A stretch of DNA of 64,000 nucleotides from positions 102,536 to 166,535 of the forward strand of contig JBCBKL010000006.1 in the NCBI GenBank assembly GCA_038521825.1, read 5' to 3'. Made by a program: the position numbers and the translations under genes. Shown here in pieces: positions 34,412-45,410 of the stretch (positions within the stretch are counted from its first letter, which is position 1; each line of letters begins with the position of its first letter). Under the pieces are notes generated by a model. That model saw nothing but the letters and a program-made list of their open reading frames with translations. It did no database searches and was not told the DNA's origin. Origin of the DNA: JBCBKL01 sp038521825. GTDB lineage: Bacteria > Pseudomonadota > Alphaproteobacteria > Rhodobacterales > Rhodobacteraceae.

Positions 34412-35530
34412 ATGAAAATCTCTGTTGAACGCGGCGTTTTACTTAAGGCTGTGGCGCAGGCCCAGTCTGTTGTTGAGCGGCGCAACACCATCCCCATTCT
34501 CGCCAACGTTCTGATCGAGGCCGAGGGGTCTGACGTCACTTTTCGCGCAACCGATCTGGATATCGAAGTGGTGGACCGTGCGCCTGCGCAGGTTGAAAAG
34601 GCGGGCTCAACGACGGTGGCGGCGACCACGCTGCACGAAATCGTCCGGAAACTGCCCGACGGTGCCTTGGTTACCCTGACCGCTGACAATGCCGCTGGCC
34701 GGTTGACCGTAGAGGCCGGGCGCTCGAATTTCTCGCTGGCGACCCTGCCGAAGGAAGACTTTCCCGTTATGGCGTCGTCGGAGTACGCGACAAACTTCGC
34801 GGCCGATGCGCCGACCCTACGCCGCCTGTTCGATAAGTCGAAGTTCGCAATATCGACCGAAGAGACGCGCTATTATCTGAATGGCGTATATATGCACGTC
34901 GCAGACGGTGATGACGGCAAGGTGCTGCGCTGTGTTGCAACGGACGGCCACCGCCTTGCAAGGATCGACGCGCCCTTGCCGGAAGATGCGGCGGATATGC
35001 CCGGTGTCATCGTGCCGCGAAAAACTGTTGGCGAGCTGCGCAAGCTACTCGATGATGATGACGCCCAGATCGCTGTCTCTGTAAGCGAGACTAAGGTCAG
35101 GTTTGCCACCAAGGACATTACGCTCACGTCCAAGGTGATCGATGGCACCTTCCCCGACTATACCCGGGTGATCCCGGCCGGAAACTCGCGCAAGCTAGAG
35201 GTGGACGCGAGTGACTTTGCGCAAGCTGTTGATCGCGTTGCGACGGTATCCTCCGAACGGTCCCGCGCTGTGAAGCTGCAGCTTGATGAAGACCGGCTGA
35301 TCTTGTCGGTGAATGCGCCCGACAGCGGTGCTGCCGAGGAAGAGCTCGCGGTTGCCTATGGCGATGAGAGGCTCGAAATCGGGTTCAACGCAAAGTATCT
35401 GCTCGAGATCGCCAGCCAAGTGGACCGTGAGAACGCAGTATTCCTTTTTAACTCATCGGGTGATCCGACATTGATGCGCGAAGGCAATGATAAAAGCGCG
35501 GTATATGTCGTGATGCCGATGCGCGTGTAG
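34412..35530 (+). CDS. dnaN: DNA polymerase III beta subunit (sliding clamp)
   Basis: Ring-shaped processivity clamp. 372 residues in three similar domains. Seen: MKISVERGVLLKAVAQAQSVVERRNTIPILANVLIEA at the start, LPKEDFPVM, RYYLNGVYMH, CVATDGHRLAR, and the C-terminal VYVVMPMRV that forms part of the partner-binding pocket. AGGGGG precedes the ATG. Between dnaA and recF. Confidence 0.98.
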   Translation: MKISVERGVLLKAVAQAQSVVERRNTIPILANVLIEAEGSDVTFRATDLDIEVVDRAPAQVEKAGSTTVAATTLHEIVRKLPDGALVTLTADNAAGRLTVEAGRSNFSLATLPKEDFPVMASSEYATNFAADAPTLRRLFDKSKFAISTEETRYYLNGVYMHVADGDDGKVLRCVATDGHRLARIDAPLPEDAADMPGVIVPRKTVGELRKLLDDDDAQIAVSVSETKVRFATKDITLTSKVIDGTFPDYTRVIPAGNSRKLEVDASDFAQAVDRVATVSSERSRAVKLQLDEDRLILSVNAPDSGAAEEELAVAYGDERLEIGFNAKYLLEIASQVDRENAVFLFNSSGDPTLMREGNDKSAVYVVMPMRV

Positions 35531-35588
35531 TTAGCGCCGAGGGAGCGATGCCTCCGGTGGAGAAACTTCTGGCCAGAAGAGGCTGGGC

Positions 35589-36692
35589 GTGGCGCTTTAC
35601 CTCTCACACCTGACACTGTCGCATTTCCGATCGCATAAAGTGGTGCGTCTGGAAATGGATTCGCGTCCTGTTGCGATCTTTGGTCCGAACGGGGCGGGCA
35701 AGACAAATATCCTCGAGGCTGTATCACTGTTTTCGCCAGGGCGCGGACTGCGCCGGGCGAGCGCGGAGGAGATGACCCGTCGGCCCGAGGCATTGGGCTG
35801 GAAACTGTCGGGACACCTGAATGCTCTCGGTCAGGTACATGAAGTTGAAATCTCGTCAGAGGGTGGCGCTGCGCGCCAGGTTCGCATTGATGGCAAGCCT
35901 GCGCCGCAGACAGCCCTGGGTCGGATCGCACGGGTGCTGTGGCTTATCCCGGCCATGGATCGTCTCTGGATCGAGGGTGCGGAGGGCCGCCGTCGATTTC
36001 TTGATCGGATGACGCTCAGCTTTGAGCCTGCGCATGCCGAGCAGTCGATGACCTATGAAAAGGCGATGCGCGAGCGGAACCGGTTGTTGAAGGATCAGGT
36101 CCAAGACGCTGTTTGGTACCGCGCGGTAGAGGCCCAGATGGCGACAGCTGGCGCGCAGATCCAAGCCAACAGAGTTCTGGCGCTAAGCCGGCTCGCAGCG
36201 GCTCAGAATGCCGCCGAAACGGCGTTCCCAGCGGCTGAACTGGAACTCACCTATGCGGACGGATTGTCTGGATGGTCGGAGCCAGAACTGGCCGACGCTT
36301 TGGCCGAAAGCAGATCGCGCGACCTTGGGGCTGGGCGGACGCTCGTTGGCCCTCATCGCGCGGATCTCGAAGGTACGTTTGTGGCAAAGGGGATTTCGGC
36401 ACGCGATTGTTCAACCGGTGAGCAGAAGGCACTGTTGATCTCGTTGATCCTTTCCAACGCTCGCGCTCTGGCGCAGGATTTTGGTGCGCCGCCACTGCTA
36501 CTGCTTGATGAGGTTGCCGCCCATCTGGATGCCGATCGCAGAGGAGCGCTTTATGATGAGATCTGCGCGCTCGGCGCGCAGGCATGGATGACCGGAACGG
36601 GGTCGGAATTGTTTGATGTTCTGGGTGATCGGGCGCAGTATCTGCTGGTTCAGGAAAACAATGGTGTATCGAGTGTGATCACTGCGCCTTAA
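35589..36692 (+). CDS. recF: DNA replication and repair protein RecF
   Basis: SMC-like ATPase that helps load RecA at gaps. 367 residues from a GTG start at 35589 (AGAGG upstream). Seen: LSHFRSHKVVRLEM, Walker A FGPNGAGKTNILEAVSLF near residue 32-49, the signature ARDCSTGEQKALLISLIL, Walker B PPLLLLDEVAAHLDADRR, and TGTGSELFD. Lies 58 bp after dnaN, likely the same operon. Confidence 0.97.
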   Translation: MALYLSHLTLSHFRSHKVVRLEMDSRPVAIFGPNGAGKTNILEAVSLFSPGRGLRRASAEEMTRRPEALGWKLSGHLNALGQVHEVEISSEGGAARQVRIDGKPAPQTALGRIARVLWLIPAMDRLWIEGAEGRRRFLDRMTLSFEPAHAEQSMTYEKAMRERNRLLKDQVQDAVWYRAVEAQMATAGAQIQANRVLALSRLAAAQNAAETAFPAAELELTYADGLSGWSEPELADALAESRSRDLGAGRTLVGPHRADLEGTFVAKGISARDCSTGEQKALLISLILSNARALAQDFGAPPLLLLDEVAAHLDADRRGALYDEICALGAQAWMTGTGSELFDVLGDRAQYLLVQENNGVSSVITAP

Positions 36693-36720
36693 CCCAATGA
36701 AATTCCTGTACTAAATCTTG

Positions 36721-36759
36721 TGTCACAGGCGTGACATCTGTCGCAAAAACCCCTATAAA
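36721..36759 (+). promoter_or_regulatory. gyrB promoter with overlapping palindrome
   Basis: A -35 box GTGACA (36731-36736) and -10 box TATAAA (36754-36759) with a 17-bp spacer lie about 28 bp before the gyrB start. The perfect inverted repeat TGTCAC-AGGC-GTGACA (36721-36736) contains the -35 box, so a protein bound there would block RNA polymerase. No regulator is known to me for this site. Confidence 0.55.
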
Positions 36760-36786
36760 ATGTTGTCAAAATACAGGGGACAAAAA

Positions 36787-39201
<2,415 letters not shown>

Positions 39202-39460
39202 CCGGTCTTAGGAACGCCTTTGGTGGTTCGCGATGCCCAAGACGTGTTCCCTGCATTTCCTAAGCAAATCGGGCACGCCATGACAGGAAAAAAGGTGTTC
39301 TGGACTGCCTTCGGATTCCTGAAACGACGCGTAGGTTGGTGCTGTTGCAGGGTATCGCTAGGACCATCACCCTCGATTTATGCGCAGATTAGAGGTAGTG
39401 AGGCCGGCTTGCGCGCTTATGCGTTCGGCGTGAAACTCGTAGGGTCGCATCATTCAGCTC
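39202..39460. other. Gap after gyrB
   Basis: About 260 bp with no supported gene, no clear hairpin with a T-run, and no recognisable repeat. It should include the promoter for the CorA/ZntB-like gene. Confidence 0.4.
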
Positions 39461-39473
39461 AAGGAGTCTGAAC

Positions 39474-40439
39474 ATCGAACCCAACAGCGTATCACCCATT
39501 TGCGCCTTTGATTTCTTAAGTGATCGCATCGAACCCGTCGTGGATACATGGCCGTCCCCCATCGGTGACAGTTGCGAGTTTCGCTGGCTGCATTTCGATG
39601 TTGCCGACAAAAACTTTGCAGAATGGGCACATGCGATGTTGCCGCCAATTGCGGCAAAAGCGCTGGTTCAAAGCGAGACCCGACCGCGTTGTGAAAGACT
39701 GGACAGTGGGATTGTGCTTAACCTCCGCGGTGTCAACCTGAACCCGGAAGCCTCCCCCGAAGACATGGTTTCGCTGAGGCTGTGGATTGCGTCTGGCAAC
39801 GTAGTCTCTGCCCGTGTCCGCAAGGTCTTTGCTGCAGATACCATGAGACAGGCAGCGGAAAGGGGTGAGGGCCCCAGAGAGATCGGTGCGTTCGTTTCCG
39901 AGCTCGTCTACCGGCTGGCAAAGCGGATCGAGGCCGTCTCGCTCGAGATCGAAGATGAGGTTGATCGCTATGAAGAGGCGATGCTGGAAGGTGTTTCAGC
40001 CGCTTCCGTGGATATCGGTCGCTATAGGCAAACCACGATCAAGCTGCGCCGCTACATCAGTCCACAGCGCGAGGCGTTGGACGCGCTCTCGGGCGACGGC
40101 ACTGAGATCCTTGGTCGAGAGGCATGTCAGCTGATCCACGAGACCGCGAACCGGACCCGACGATCGTTGGAGGAGTTGGACGCGGCCCGCGATCGATTGA
40201 CAGCGATCCAGGATCATGTCGATGCCAGCCAGGCCAATGCGCTTGCTCGAAACAGCTATCTTTTGTCGATCGTTGCTGCGGTTTTCCTGCCATTGGGGTT
40301 CTTGACAGGTCTGTTTGGTGCGAACGTTGCGGGAATGCCGGGAACATCCGAACCTCTGGCCTTTTGGATGTTGACGATTTCATCGGTTGTCGTCGGTCTG
40401 GTGGTATTCCTCGCTCTGAAGCTTTCGCGATGGATGTGA
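39474..40439 (+). CDS. CorA/ZntB-like divalent-metal transporter, non-canonical start proposed
   Basis: Inner-membrane channel or transporter of the CorA family, ZntB branch. From the first canonical start (GTG 39540) it is 299 residues: a long cytoplasmic domain (RSLEELDAARDRL helices), then two membrane helices at about residues 243-262 and 275-296, joined by GANVAGMPG, the family GxN signature (GMN in CorA). In-frame sequence upstream of GTG 39540 reads SPICAFDF, which matches the normal ZntB N-terminus, and AAGGAG sits at 39461-39466. No ATG, GTG or TTG lies between, so ATC at 39474 (7 bp after the AAGGAG) or CTG at 39468 or ATT at 39498 may be used. The start is uncertain; the gene is not. 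Confidence 0.85.
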   Translation: MEPNSVSPICAFDFLSDRIEPVVDTWPSPIGDSCEFRWLHFDVADKNFAEWAHAMLPPIAAKALVQSETRPRCERLDSGIVLNLRGVNLNPEASPEDMVSLRLWIASGNVVSARVRKVFAADTMRQAAERGEGPREIGAFVSELVYRLAKRIEAVSLEIEDEVDRYEEAMLEGVSAASVDIGRYRQTTIKLRRYISPQREALDALSGDGTEILGREACQLIHETANRTRRSLEELDAARDRLTAIQDHVDASQANALARNSYLLSIVAAVFLPLGFLTGLFGANVAGMPGTSEPLAFWMLTISSVVVGLVVFLALKLSRWM

Positions 40440-40675
40440 ACCGACCTGATTTCGTTCACCACCCGATACTGCCCGTTCCGCGCTTTGAGGATCGTTGAAC
40501 AATGCTGCGGTATGCGGTTGCGCGATCACAGCAGAATGAGCGACGCGGATGAACGCGCCGCTCACAGATCAGCGGCATTCTCCACGTTCCCTCGCCGACA
40601 GACGTGGAATTCTGATCTATTCGAAGATGGAGTTCTTTGGGTGGTTGGCTTCCGTGTAAGGCAGGCCGGTCGCGA

Positions 40676-40873
40676 TCAGCTGTCGTCGTGGCCAGCGACA
40701 CCGCGATATGTCAACTTTCCGGCGCCAACGGCACCCTTCGCAACAACCTTCGTTGCACCCGCTGCCACGCCGACGGTGTTGTCGATGACCTGATCCGAGG
40801 TGCATGCGGAGAGCGAAAATACAGCGACAGCGATTGCTGCGATGCTTGATTTGCGCAGAGTAACGACTTTCAT
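40676..40873 (-). CDS. Small lipoprotein of unknown function
   Basis: 65-residue protein starting MKVVTLRKSS, with a hydrophobic signal and a lipobox FSLSAC (Cys about residue 24), so it is probably lipidated and membrane-anchored. The mature part is about 41 residues, rich in Val, Gly and Lys (VGVAAGATKVVAKGAVGAGK), ending in acidic residues. AGGACA precedes the ATG at 40873; a longer upstream start is rejected. It resembles small entericidin-like or osmotically induced lipoproteins only in general build. Transcribed alone. Confidence 0.75.
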   Translation of the reverse strand: MKVVTLRKSSIAAIAVAVFSLSACTSDQVIDNTVGVAAGATKVVAKGAVGAGKLTYRGVAGHDDS

Positions 40874-41587
40874 TTTTTGTCCTTTCGCAACGAAGATCGC
40901 GTCTAGTGTGAAGACAGACCGACGAGGCATTCACGTTGGGGCGAGTGCCCCAAATGTCCGCGGTGCGGACCAGCCCGTCTTCACAGCATCTAGATAGACA
41001 GGCTTGATGTATCAGAAAAACGAAAAGGAAATATATTTATGGTGAGCAATACTTATTGATCCGATTGCCCAGTGGGAGCCAAAAGCAGCTCGGCTTCTGC
41101 CGAAGCTGCCAGCCACAACTGCCGACCGCTGGCCGCAAGAAGTCGCGCGTGTTGTCGCCGCTGAGCGCTGGCAAAGCAGCCGCTCAGCGCTTCACGCTCC
41201 GTGATCATGTCATGAGCGTCAAGTAGCCGTTGGGCTATGTCGCATCCTGCATTGCCATGCCCGCGCAGCCGTTCAAGAACGGTGGGAAGCGGTCGATAAT
41301 GAACCATGTTGGAAAGTGGTGTTAGTCGAGGGCCCAAACCTTCCGGACGGTTCATTTGGTTCGATCCTAAGCGCCAGGAGTGCTGACGCGTTGAAAAAGG
41401 TTGCCGCGCCCGAAATCGACACGCGGCACTAAACCCGACGCGCAAGTCATGGGGTGGTGCGCCGCTCCGTTAACGCGGGAGCGGCATGAGCTGCACGCCT
41501 TCATCCGCAAGGTATATGGCCGCAGACAATCGTAGAAAAACGAAATAGAATTAAGCTTCATCGCAGTAATTCTTATGGACCGACCGT
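40874..41587. other. 714-bp sparse region before LysR gene
   Basis: AT-richer than its neighbours near 40990-41060 and 41510-41587. It contains one uncertain reading frame (41053-41355, minus) listed separately. The rest shows no supported gene. The last 60 bp should hold the LysR gene's promoter. Confidence 0.5.
41053..41355 (-). CDS. Possible small protein, unsupported
   Basis: 100-codon frame from ATG 41355 with a weak AGGA about 9 bp upstream. It is Arg-, Ala- and Leu-rich (GCDIAQRLLDAHDMITERE, LLAASGRQLWLAASAEAELLL) with no motif I know. The central part looks helical. It could be a real hypothetical protein or chance. Confidence 0.35.
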   Translation of the reverse strand: MNRPEGLGPRLTPLSNMVHYRPLPTVLERLRGHGNAGCDIAQRLLDAHDMITEREALSGCFASAQRRQHARLLAASGRQLWLAASAEAELLLAPTGQSDQ

Positions 41588-42535
41588 ATGGATATCGCCC
41601 TCATCCGCACTTTTTTGGAGGTTGCCGCGACCGGCTCTTTCGTAAATGCGAGTGAACGTCTCTACGTCACTCAGTCCGCCGTCAGCCTTCGTGTCGCGCG
41701 GCTGGAAGAGGGCCTGGGCAAACAGCTTTTTACGCGTTCCAAGGCAGGTGCCGAGCTTACGCCAGCGGGGCGTGAGTTCGAACGATATGCCCTTTCGTTG
41801 ATCAAGATCTGGGAGGAAGCGCGGCAGCAGGTCGGCGTGCCGGAGGGTTATACCAAGTCACTGAGCATTGGCGCGCAGTATTCATTGTGGCCCCGCCTTG
41901 GCTTTCGTTGGATCGATCGCATGCAGGACGACATGCCGACACTCAACATCAGGGCCGAACTCGGCATGCCCGACCGGATCATGCGGTTTTTGGTCGAGGG
42001 GGTGGTACAGATCGGCCTGATGTATAGCCCCCAACTGCGCCCCGGTCTGACGGCGCGCAAGATCCTCGACGAAGAGCTGGTGCTGGCGGCGTCATGGCCA
42101 GCGACATTCGATGAAATCTCAGATCACTATGTCTTCGTCGATTGGGGGCCGGAATTCGTTCATGCCCATGCGTTCGAACTTCCGAAACTCACCAATCCAG
42201 GCTTGACCATGTCCCTTGGCGCGATGGCAGCTGACTATGTCGTATCGCGACATACTGCCGCGTATCTGCCAGCCCGATACATAAAGCGGTACCTCGACGC
42301 GGGCCAACTTCACCTGATCCCGGACGCTCCTGTATTCCCTTACCCGGTGTGGTCGATCTGGCGTGACGATCTTGAAGACGATATTCGATCGGTCGCCGAG
42401 ACCGCGCTTGTGGCAATTCGATCACAGATCGATGCCGAGCAGAACGCGGTAATCTCCGAGCTGGCCGAGATTAGCGAGGGCGAAACTGTCGAAGTGCTTG
42501 GAAACAGTGAAGAACTACCTAAACGTGAGCAATAG
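41588..42535 (+). CDS. LysR-family transcriptional regulator
   Basis: 315-residue activator/repressor. The N-terminal winged helix-turn-helix reads MDIALIRTFLEVAATGSFVNASERLYVTQSAVSLRVARLEEGLGKQLFTR (residues 1-50, recognition helix around QSAVSLRVARLE). The C-terminal effector domain follows from about residue 90. The tail (EGETVEVLGNSEELPKREQ) is acidic and longer than usual. No divergent target gene is adjacent, only the uncertain frame at 41053-41355, so the target is unknown. Confidence 0.93.
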   Translation: MDIALIRTFLEVAATGSFVNASERLYVTQSAVSLRVARLEEGLGKQLFTRSKAGAELTPAGREFERYALSLIKIWEEARQQVGVPEGYTKSLSIGAQYSLWPRLGFRWIDRMQDDMPTLNIRAELGMPDRIMRFLVEGVVQIGLMYSPQLRPGLTARKILDEELVLAASWPATFDEISDHYVFVDWGPEFVHAHAFELPKLTNPGLTMSLGAMAADYVVSRHTAAYLPARYIKRYLDAGQLHLIPDAPVFPYPVWSIWRDDLEDDIRSVAETALVAIRSQIDAEQNAVISELAEISEGETVEVLGNSEELPKREQ

Positions 42536-42656
42536 TCGCTTTATGCCTAATTATTTTGAATTTCTCTTGATATAGGCTGCTATTTATCCGCCGTCTCAGC
42601 AGAAATGCTCCCGCCCTCTCAGGTCGGGTCACACTTTGTTGGGAAAGGATAGACCC

Positions 42657-43478
42657 ATGCAAAAGCGCAATGTGCTGGCCGCATCGGCCCTCGCACTCTT
42701 CGTTGCTGCTCCTGTGTTCGCGCAGGGCACGCTGACCGGTGTTGATGAGCTCGACGACCGTATCGATGACATTCAAGAAGACGTCGGCGATGACCTGACA
42801 CAGGCAGACCGCCGCGACCGCCTCAGCAACCAGTACACCCAAGGTTGGACCGGTAGTGTCGCACTTGGTTTCTCGGCGACGTCGGGCAACACCGATACGG
42901 CTGATCTCGATCTGGCTGGCCGTTTCCGGTATGGCAACGGGCCCTGGAACCACACCTTTGGCTTTGCGGCTGAGTTCGCTGAAGACAACGACGTGCGGAA
43001 CAAGGAAGAGATCTATGCAACGTACGACGTGAACCGTTACCTCAATGACGACTTCTATGTCTTCGGTTTGGGTTCGGTCCGGTACGATAACTTTGACTCG
43101 AACAAGGTCGATGCCTTCCTTGGCGTGGGTCCGGGTTACCGGGTGATCAACAAGCCGAACCAGACATGGCGCATTCAGGCCGGCCCGGGTGCCCGCCATA
43201 TCGAAGATCAGAACAATGTCGACACGACAGAGTTCGCGGGCATCGCCTCATCTCGCTACTACTTTGCGTTCAGCGAGACTGTATCTTTGACCATGGACAC
43301 GGACGTTCTCTTCTCTGAGGAAGACACGCTGCTGACAAACGACCTTGGCGTGAACTTCAAAGTGACCGATCGGCTGTCCACCCGGATTTCATATCGGACA
43401 GAGTGGGACAGCGAACCGCTTGCCGGCTTTGATGACACCGACAACACGCTTGGTGTGTCACTCGTGTACGGCTTTTGA
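42657..43478 (+). CDS. DUF481 outer-membrane protein (YdiY-like)
   Basis: 273-residue exported beta-barrel-like protein. A signal peptide (residues 1-22, cleavage at PVFAQ) is followed by a charged region with DELDDRIDDIQEDVGDDL (about 30-47) and a strand-rich part with alternating aromatic ends: SVALGFSATSGNTDTADL, FRYGNGPWNHTFGFAAEF, VDAFLGVGPGYRVI and a terminal LGVSLVYGF with C-terminal Phe, as in outer-membrane barrels. These match DUF481 (YdiY, salt-induced outer-membrane protein). AAAGGA precedes the ATG. Confidence 0.9.
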   Translation: MQKRNVLAASALALFVAAPVFAQGTLTGVDELDDRIDDIQEDVGDDLTQADRRDRLSNQYTQGWTGSVALGFSATSGNTDTADLDLAGRFRYGNGPWNHTFGFAAEFAEDNDVRNKEEIYATYDVNRYLNDDFYVFGLGSVRYDNFDSNKVDAFLGVGPGYRVINKPNQTWRIQAGPGARHIEDQNNVDTTEFAGIASSRYYFAFSETVSLTMDTDVLFSEEDTLLTNDLGVNFKVTDRLSTRISYRTEWDSEPLAGFDDTDNTLGVSLVYGF

Positions 43479-43559
43479 ACAAGCCTCGACTCCTTCAAAA
43501 CTTGGGGGCGGAGCGATCCGCCCTCGCTTCGAAACATGGCCGAAGGGGAGGTCCCGACC

Positions 43560-43997
43560 ATGGCAACCTGGAAAACACTGACTGAGTCAGATGCCGGATA
43601 TGTGGAAGACCTGACAACCAGCCAAGGCGCCGTGTTTGGATACCGGTTGAAAGGCGCATCCGCAGGCCCACAAGTCGTGGTGGCGGGTGTGTGCCCGAAC
43701 GCCGAGCAGGTTTTTGAACGCCTTTTGCTGATTCCGACGCTGCCTTGGATGCGCGGCACCTTGATCGTTATCCGATTGGACGCTCTCGATGATATGCTGG
43801 GTGATCTGCACGGATTGGCGCCCCTCGGGCCCATCGATCGGACAATCATCCTGCCTTGGAGCAGCGCGAACCAGTCAAACGAAACCGAGGTCAGACGCAA
43901 CTATCACATTGTCCTTCGGGCATGCGCTGACTTGGGCATGATCTCTGGTCGCGGTGTCTCTCGTCGATCTGAGCGTGCGGACGTTTCAAATGCATGA
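43560..43997 (+). CDS. Hypothetical protein, possible degenerate M14-like fold
   Basis: 145-residue protein from ATG 43560 with GGGGAGG 8 bp upstream. I do not firmly recognise it. The stretch AGPQVVVAGVCPNAEQVFERLL and WMRGTLIVIRL resemble the strand-turn start of succinylglutamate-desuccinylase/aspartoacylase proteins, but the zinc motif (GxHGxE) is absent and CPNAEQ stands in its place, so any enzymatic role is doubtful. The 3' end overlaps the LapA-like gene by 8 bp. Confidence 0.6.
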   Translation: MATWKTLTESDAGYVEDLTTSQGAVFGYRLKGASAGPQVVVAGVCPNAEQVFERLLLIPTLPWMRGTLIVIRLDALDDMLGDLHGLAPLGPIDRTIILPWSSANQSNETEVRRNYHIVLRACADLGMISGRGVSRRSERADVSNA

Positions 43998-44199
43998 CCT
44001 TCTAAGGCAAATCCGATGGTCGGCGTTTCTCAGTGTCGCAGCGGTGTTCGGCTTGTTCGTCGTTCAGAATGCGGCGCGGATCGAACTGCAGTTCGTCATC
44101 TGGACCCTAACAACCCGACGGGCGGTTCTCGTCTTAGTGACGCTTGGACTGGGCTTTGCCTTGGGTTGGCTTTTTGGCCGAAGCGCCAGACGACGCTGA
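43990..44199 (+). CDS. LapA/DUF1049-domain membrane protein
   Basis: 69-residue inner-membrane protein from ATG 43990 (an earlier start at 43954 is possible). Two hydrophobic helices (about 11-26 and 38-59) are linked by NAARIELQFVIWTLTT, and GFALGWLFGRSARRR ends it with a basic tail. This is the DUF1049/LapA (lipopolysaccharide assembly A) layout. Coupled to the preceding gene. Confidence 0.8.
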   Translation: MHDLLRQIRWSAFLSVAAVFGLFVVQNAARIELQFVIWTLTTRRAVLVLVTLGLGFALGWLFGRSARRR

Positions 44200-44396
44200 G
44201 TCATATCAAACGGCCGTTATCCGTCAGGGCCCGACAATCCCACCAGAGACACCAAAGGAGAAGCACTTGTGCCGTTAGACACCATCGAACTGAATGATCG
44301 CGGATGATGATCTTCAATTTCTTCCTGATGCAGCTTGCTGATGCTGAGCCGTGCGAAGGCCGCTTCCCCATCAACTTCCAACCCTAAAGAGGCTGC

Positions 44397-45188
44397 ATGA
44401 AGAAACTTATCTCGACCCTGGCCACTGCGGTCGCATTGGCACTGTCTCCGCTCGATCTGATGACACAGACCGCCGAGGAAAATGGGTTCGCCATCGCTCA
44501 GAAAAGTAACCTGTCGAACAAGAGTTTTTGGAAAAAGTGTGGTCCAGGTGACCATGAACTGATCAAACGGGCCGGTGCCCGCACCACGCGTGAGATGCAT
44601 ATCGATTTCTTGGAAAAGTCCTGGCGTGGAAACGGCGACCGGTCCCTGATCCCATTCTTCTCGCCCGGTGATGTCGACGGTACGGCACTCTTGCCCCATT
44701 CTAAGGTGACCAAGGCGGATGACCAGCCGCTATTCCTGCCAAGCCTTAGCCGGGTCAAACGGATTTCGCTTGCGGACAAGTCCGCCCCTTTCGTTAGTTC
44801 AGAGTTTTCATTCGAAGATTTCACAATCTCAGAGTTGGGTAAGTTCGCGTAACGGTATCTGGAAACCAAGGCCGTCGATGAGATGCAGATGGAAATTCTG
44901 GAATGCGTCCGGGCCTACAAGCGGTCCGGACATTCCTGTGTGCTGTGCCAGTTTGGCAGCCAGCACAATCACACGCGCAAGTTCGAGTTCTGTGATCGGG
45001 GTGGGCAGCGTCTGAAAACGCTCACGTTGACCAATTACAAGCGTTACGGAAACATCTGGCGGCCGGAAAAACAGACCATGGTCAACCACCTGGCGGGCAA
45101 GACCACGATGCTGGACTTTGGTGCTTTAGACTTCGGCGCATGCCTGCGCGGAAGCGATTTTGGGCCACCGGCCCCTAAGCGCCTCCAA
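44397..45188 (+). pseudogene. Outer-membrane lipoprotein-sorting (LolA-like) protein, interrupted by one nonsense codon
   Basis: Homologous along its whole length to the exported LolA-like lipoprotein-sorting family that often accompanies RND/MMPL transporters. A signal peptide (MKKLISTLATAVALALSP) is followed by GDRSLIPFFSPGDVDGTALL, SRVKRISLADKSAPFVSSEFSFEDF and LGKFA, then a TAA at 44850-44852 where family members have a Tyr (TAT/TAC). The same frame continues with RYLETKAVD, FEFCDRGGQRLKTLTLTNYKRYGNIWRPEKQTMVNHLAGK and LRGSDF. The normal stop is also lost near 45188. No frameshift is needed. Substitutions also look relaxed (for example Cys-rich CVLCQFG). Confidence 0.8.
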
Positions 45189-45410
45189 ATGAATTGCCTC
45201 ACAAGCTCCTGGGCCTTGGACACCGCTTTGCGCGGTTCCCTGGTATCTCTTGGTTCTGCAATGCGGGCACAGATCTTACAATTCTCGCCCGTGGTTCGAC
45301 TAGAACTCACAGGTTTCCCTGATGGTCCCGCCTTCAAAGTCCAAATCCGGGGGGTTGTCGGAGTGATTGTCGTCACGGGCGAGCTTCCATGACGCCTTGA
45401 CTCCGGCCAC

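Noticed and set aside
42519..43199. Minus-strand frame of 226 codons opposite the DUF481 gene
   Set aside because: The plus-strand gene has a signal peptide, ribosome-binding site and barrel features; the antisense frame has none.
43954..43989. Earlier start for the LapA-like gene
   Set aside because: It would overlap the upstream gene by 44 bp; ATG 43990 gives the usual short N-terminus before the first helix.
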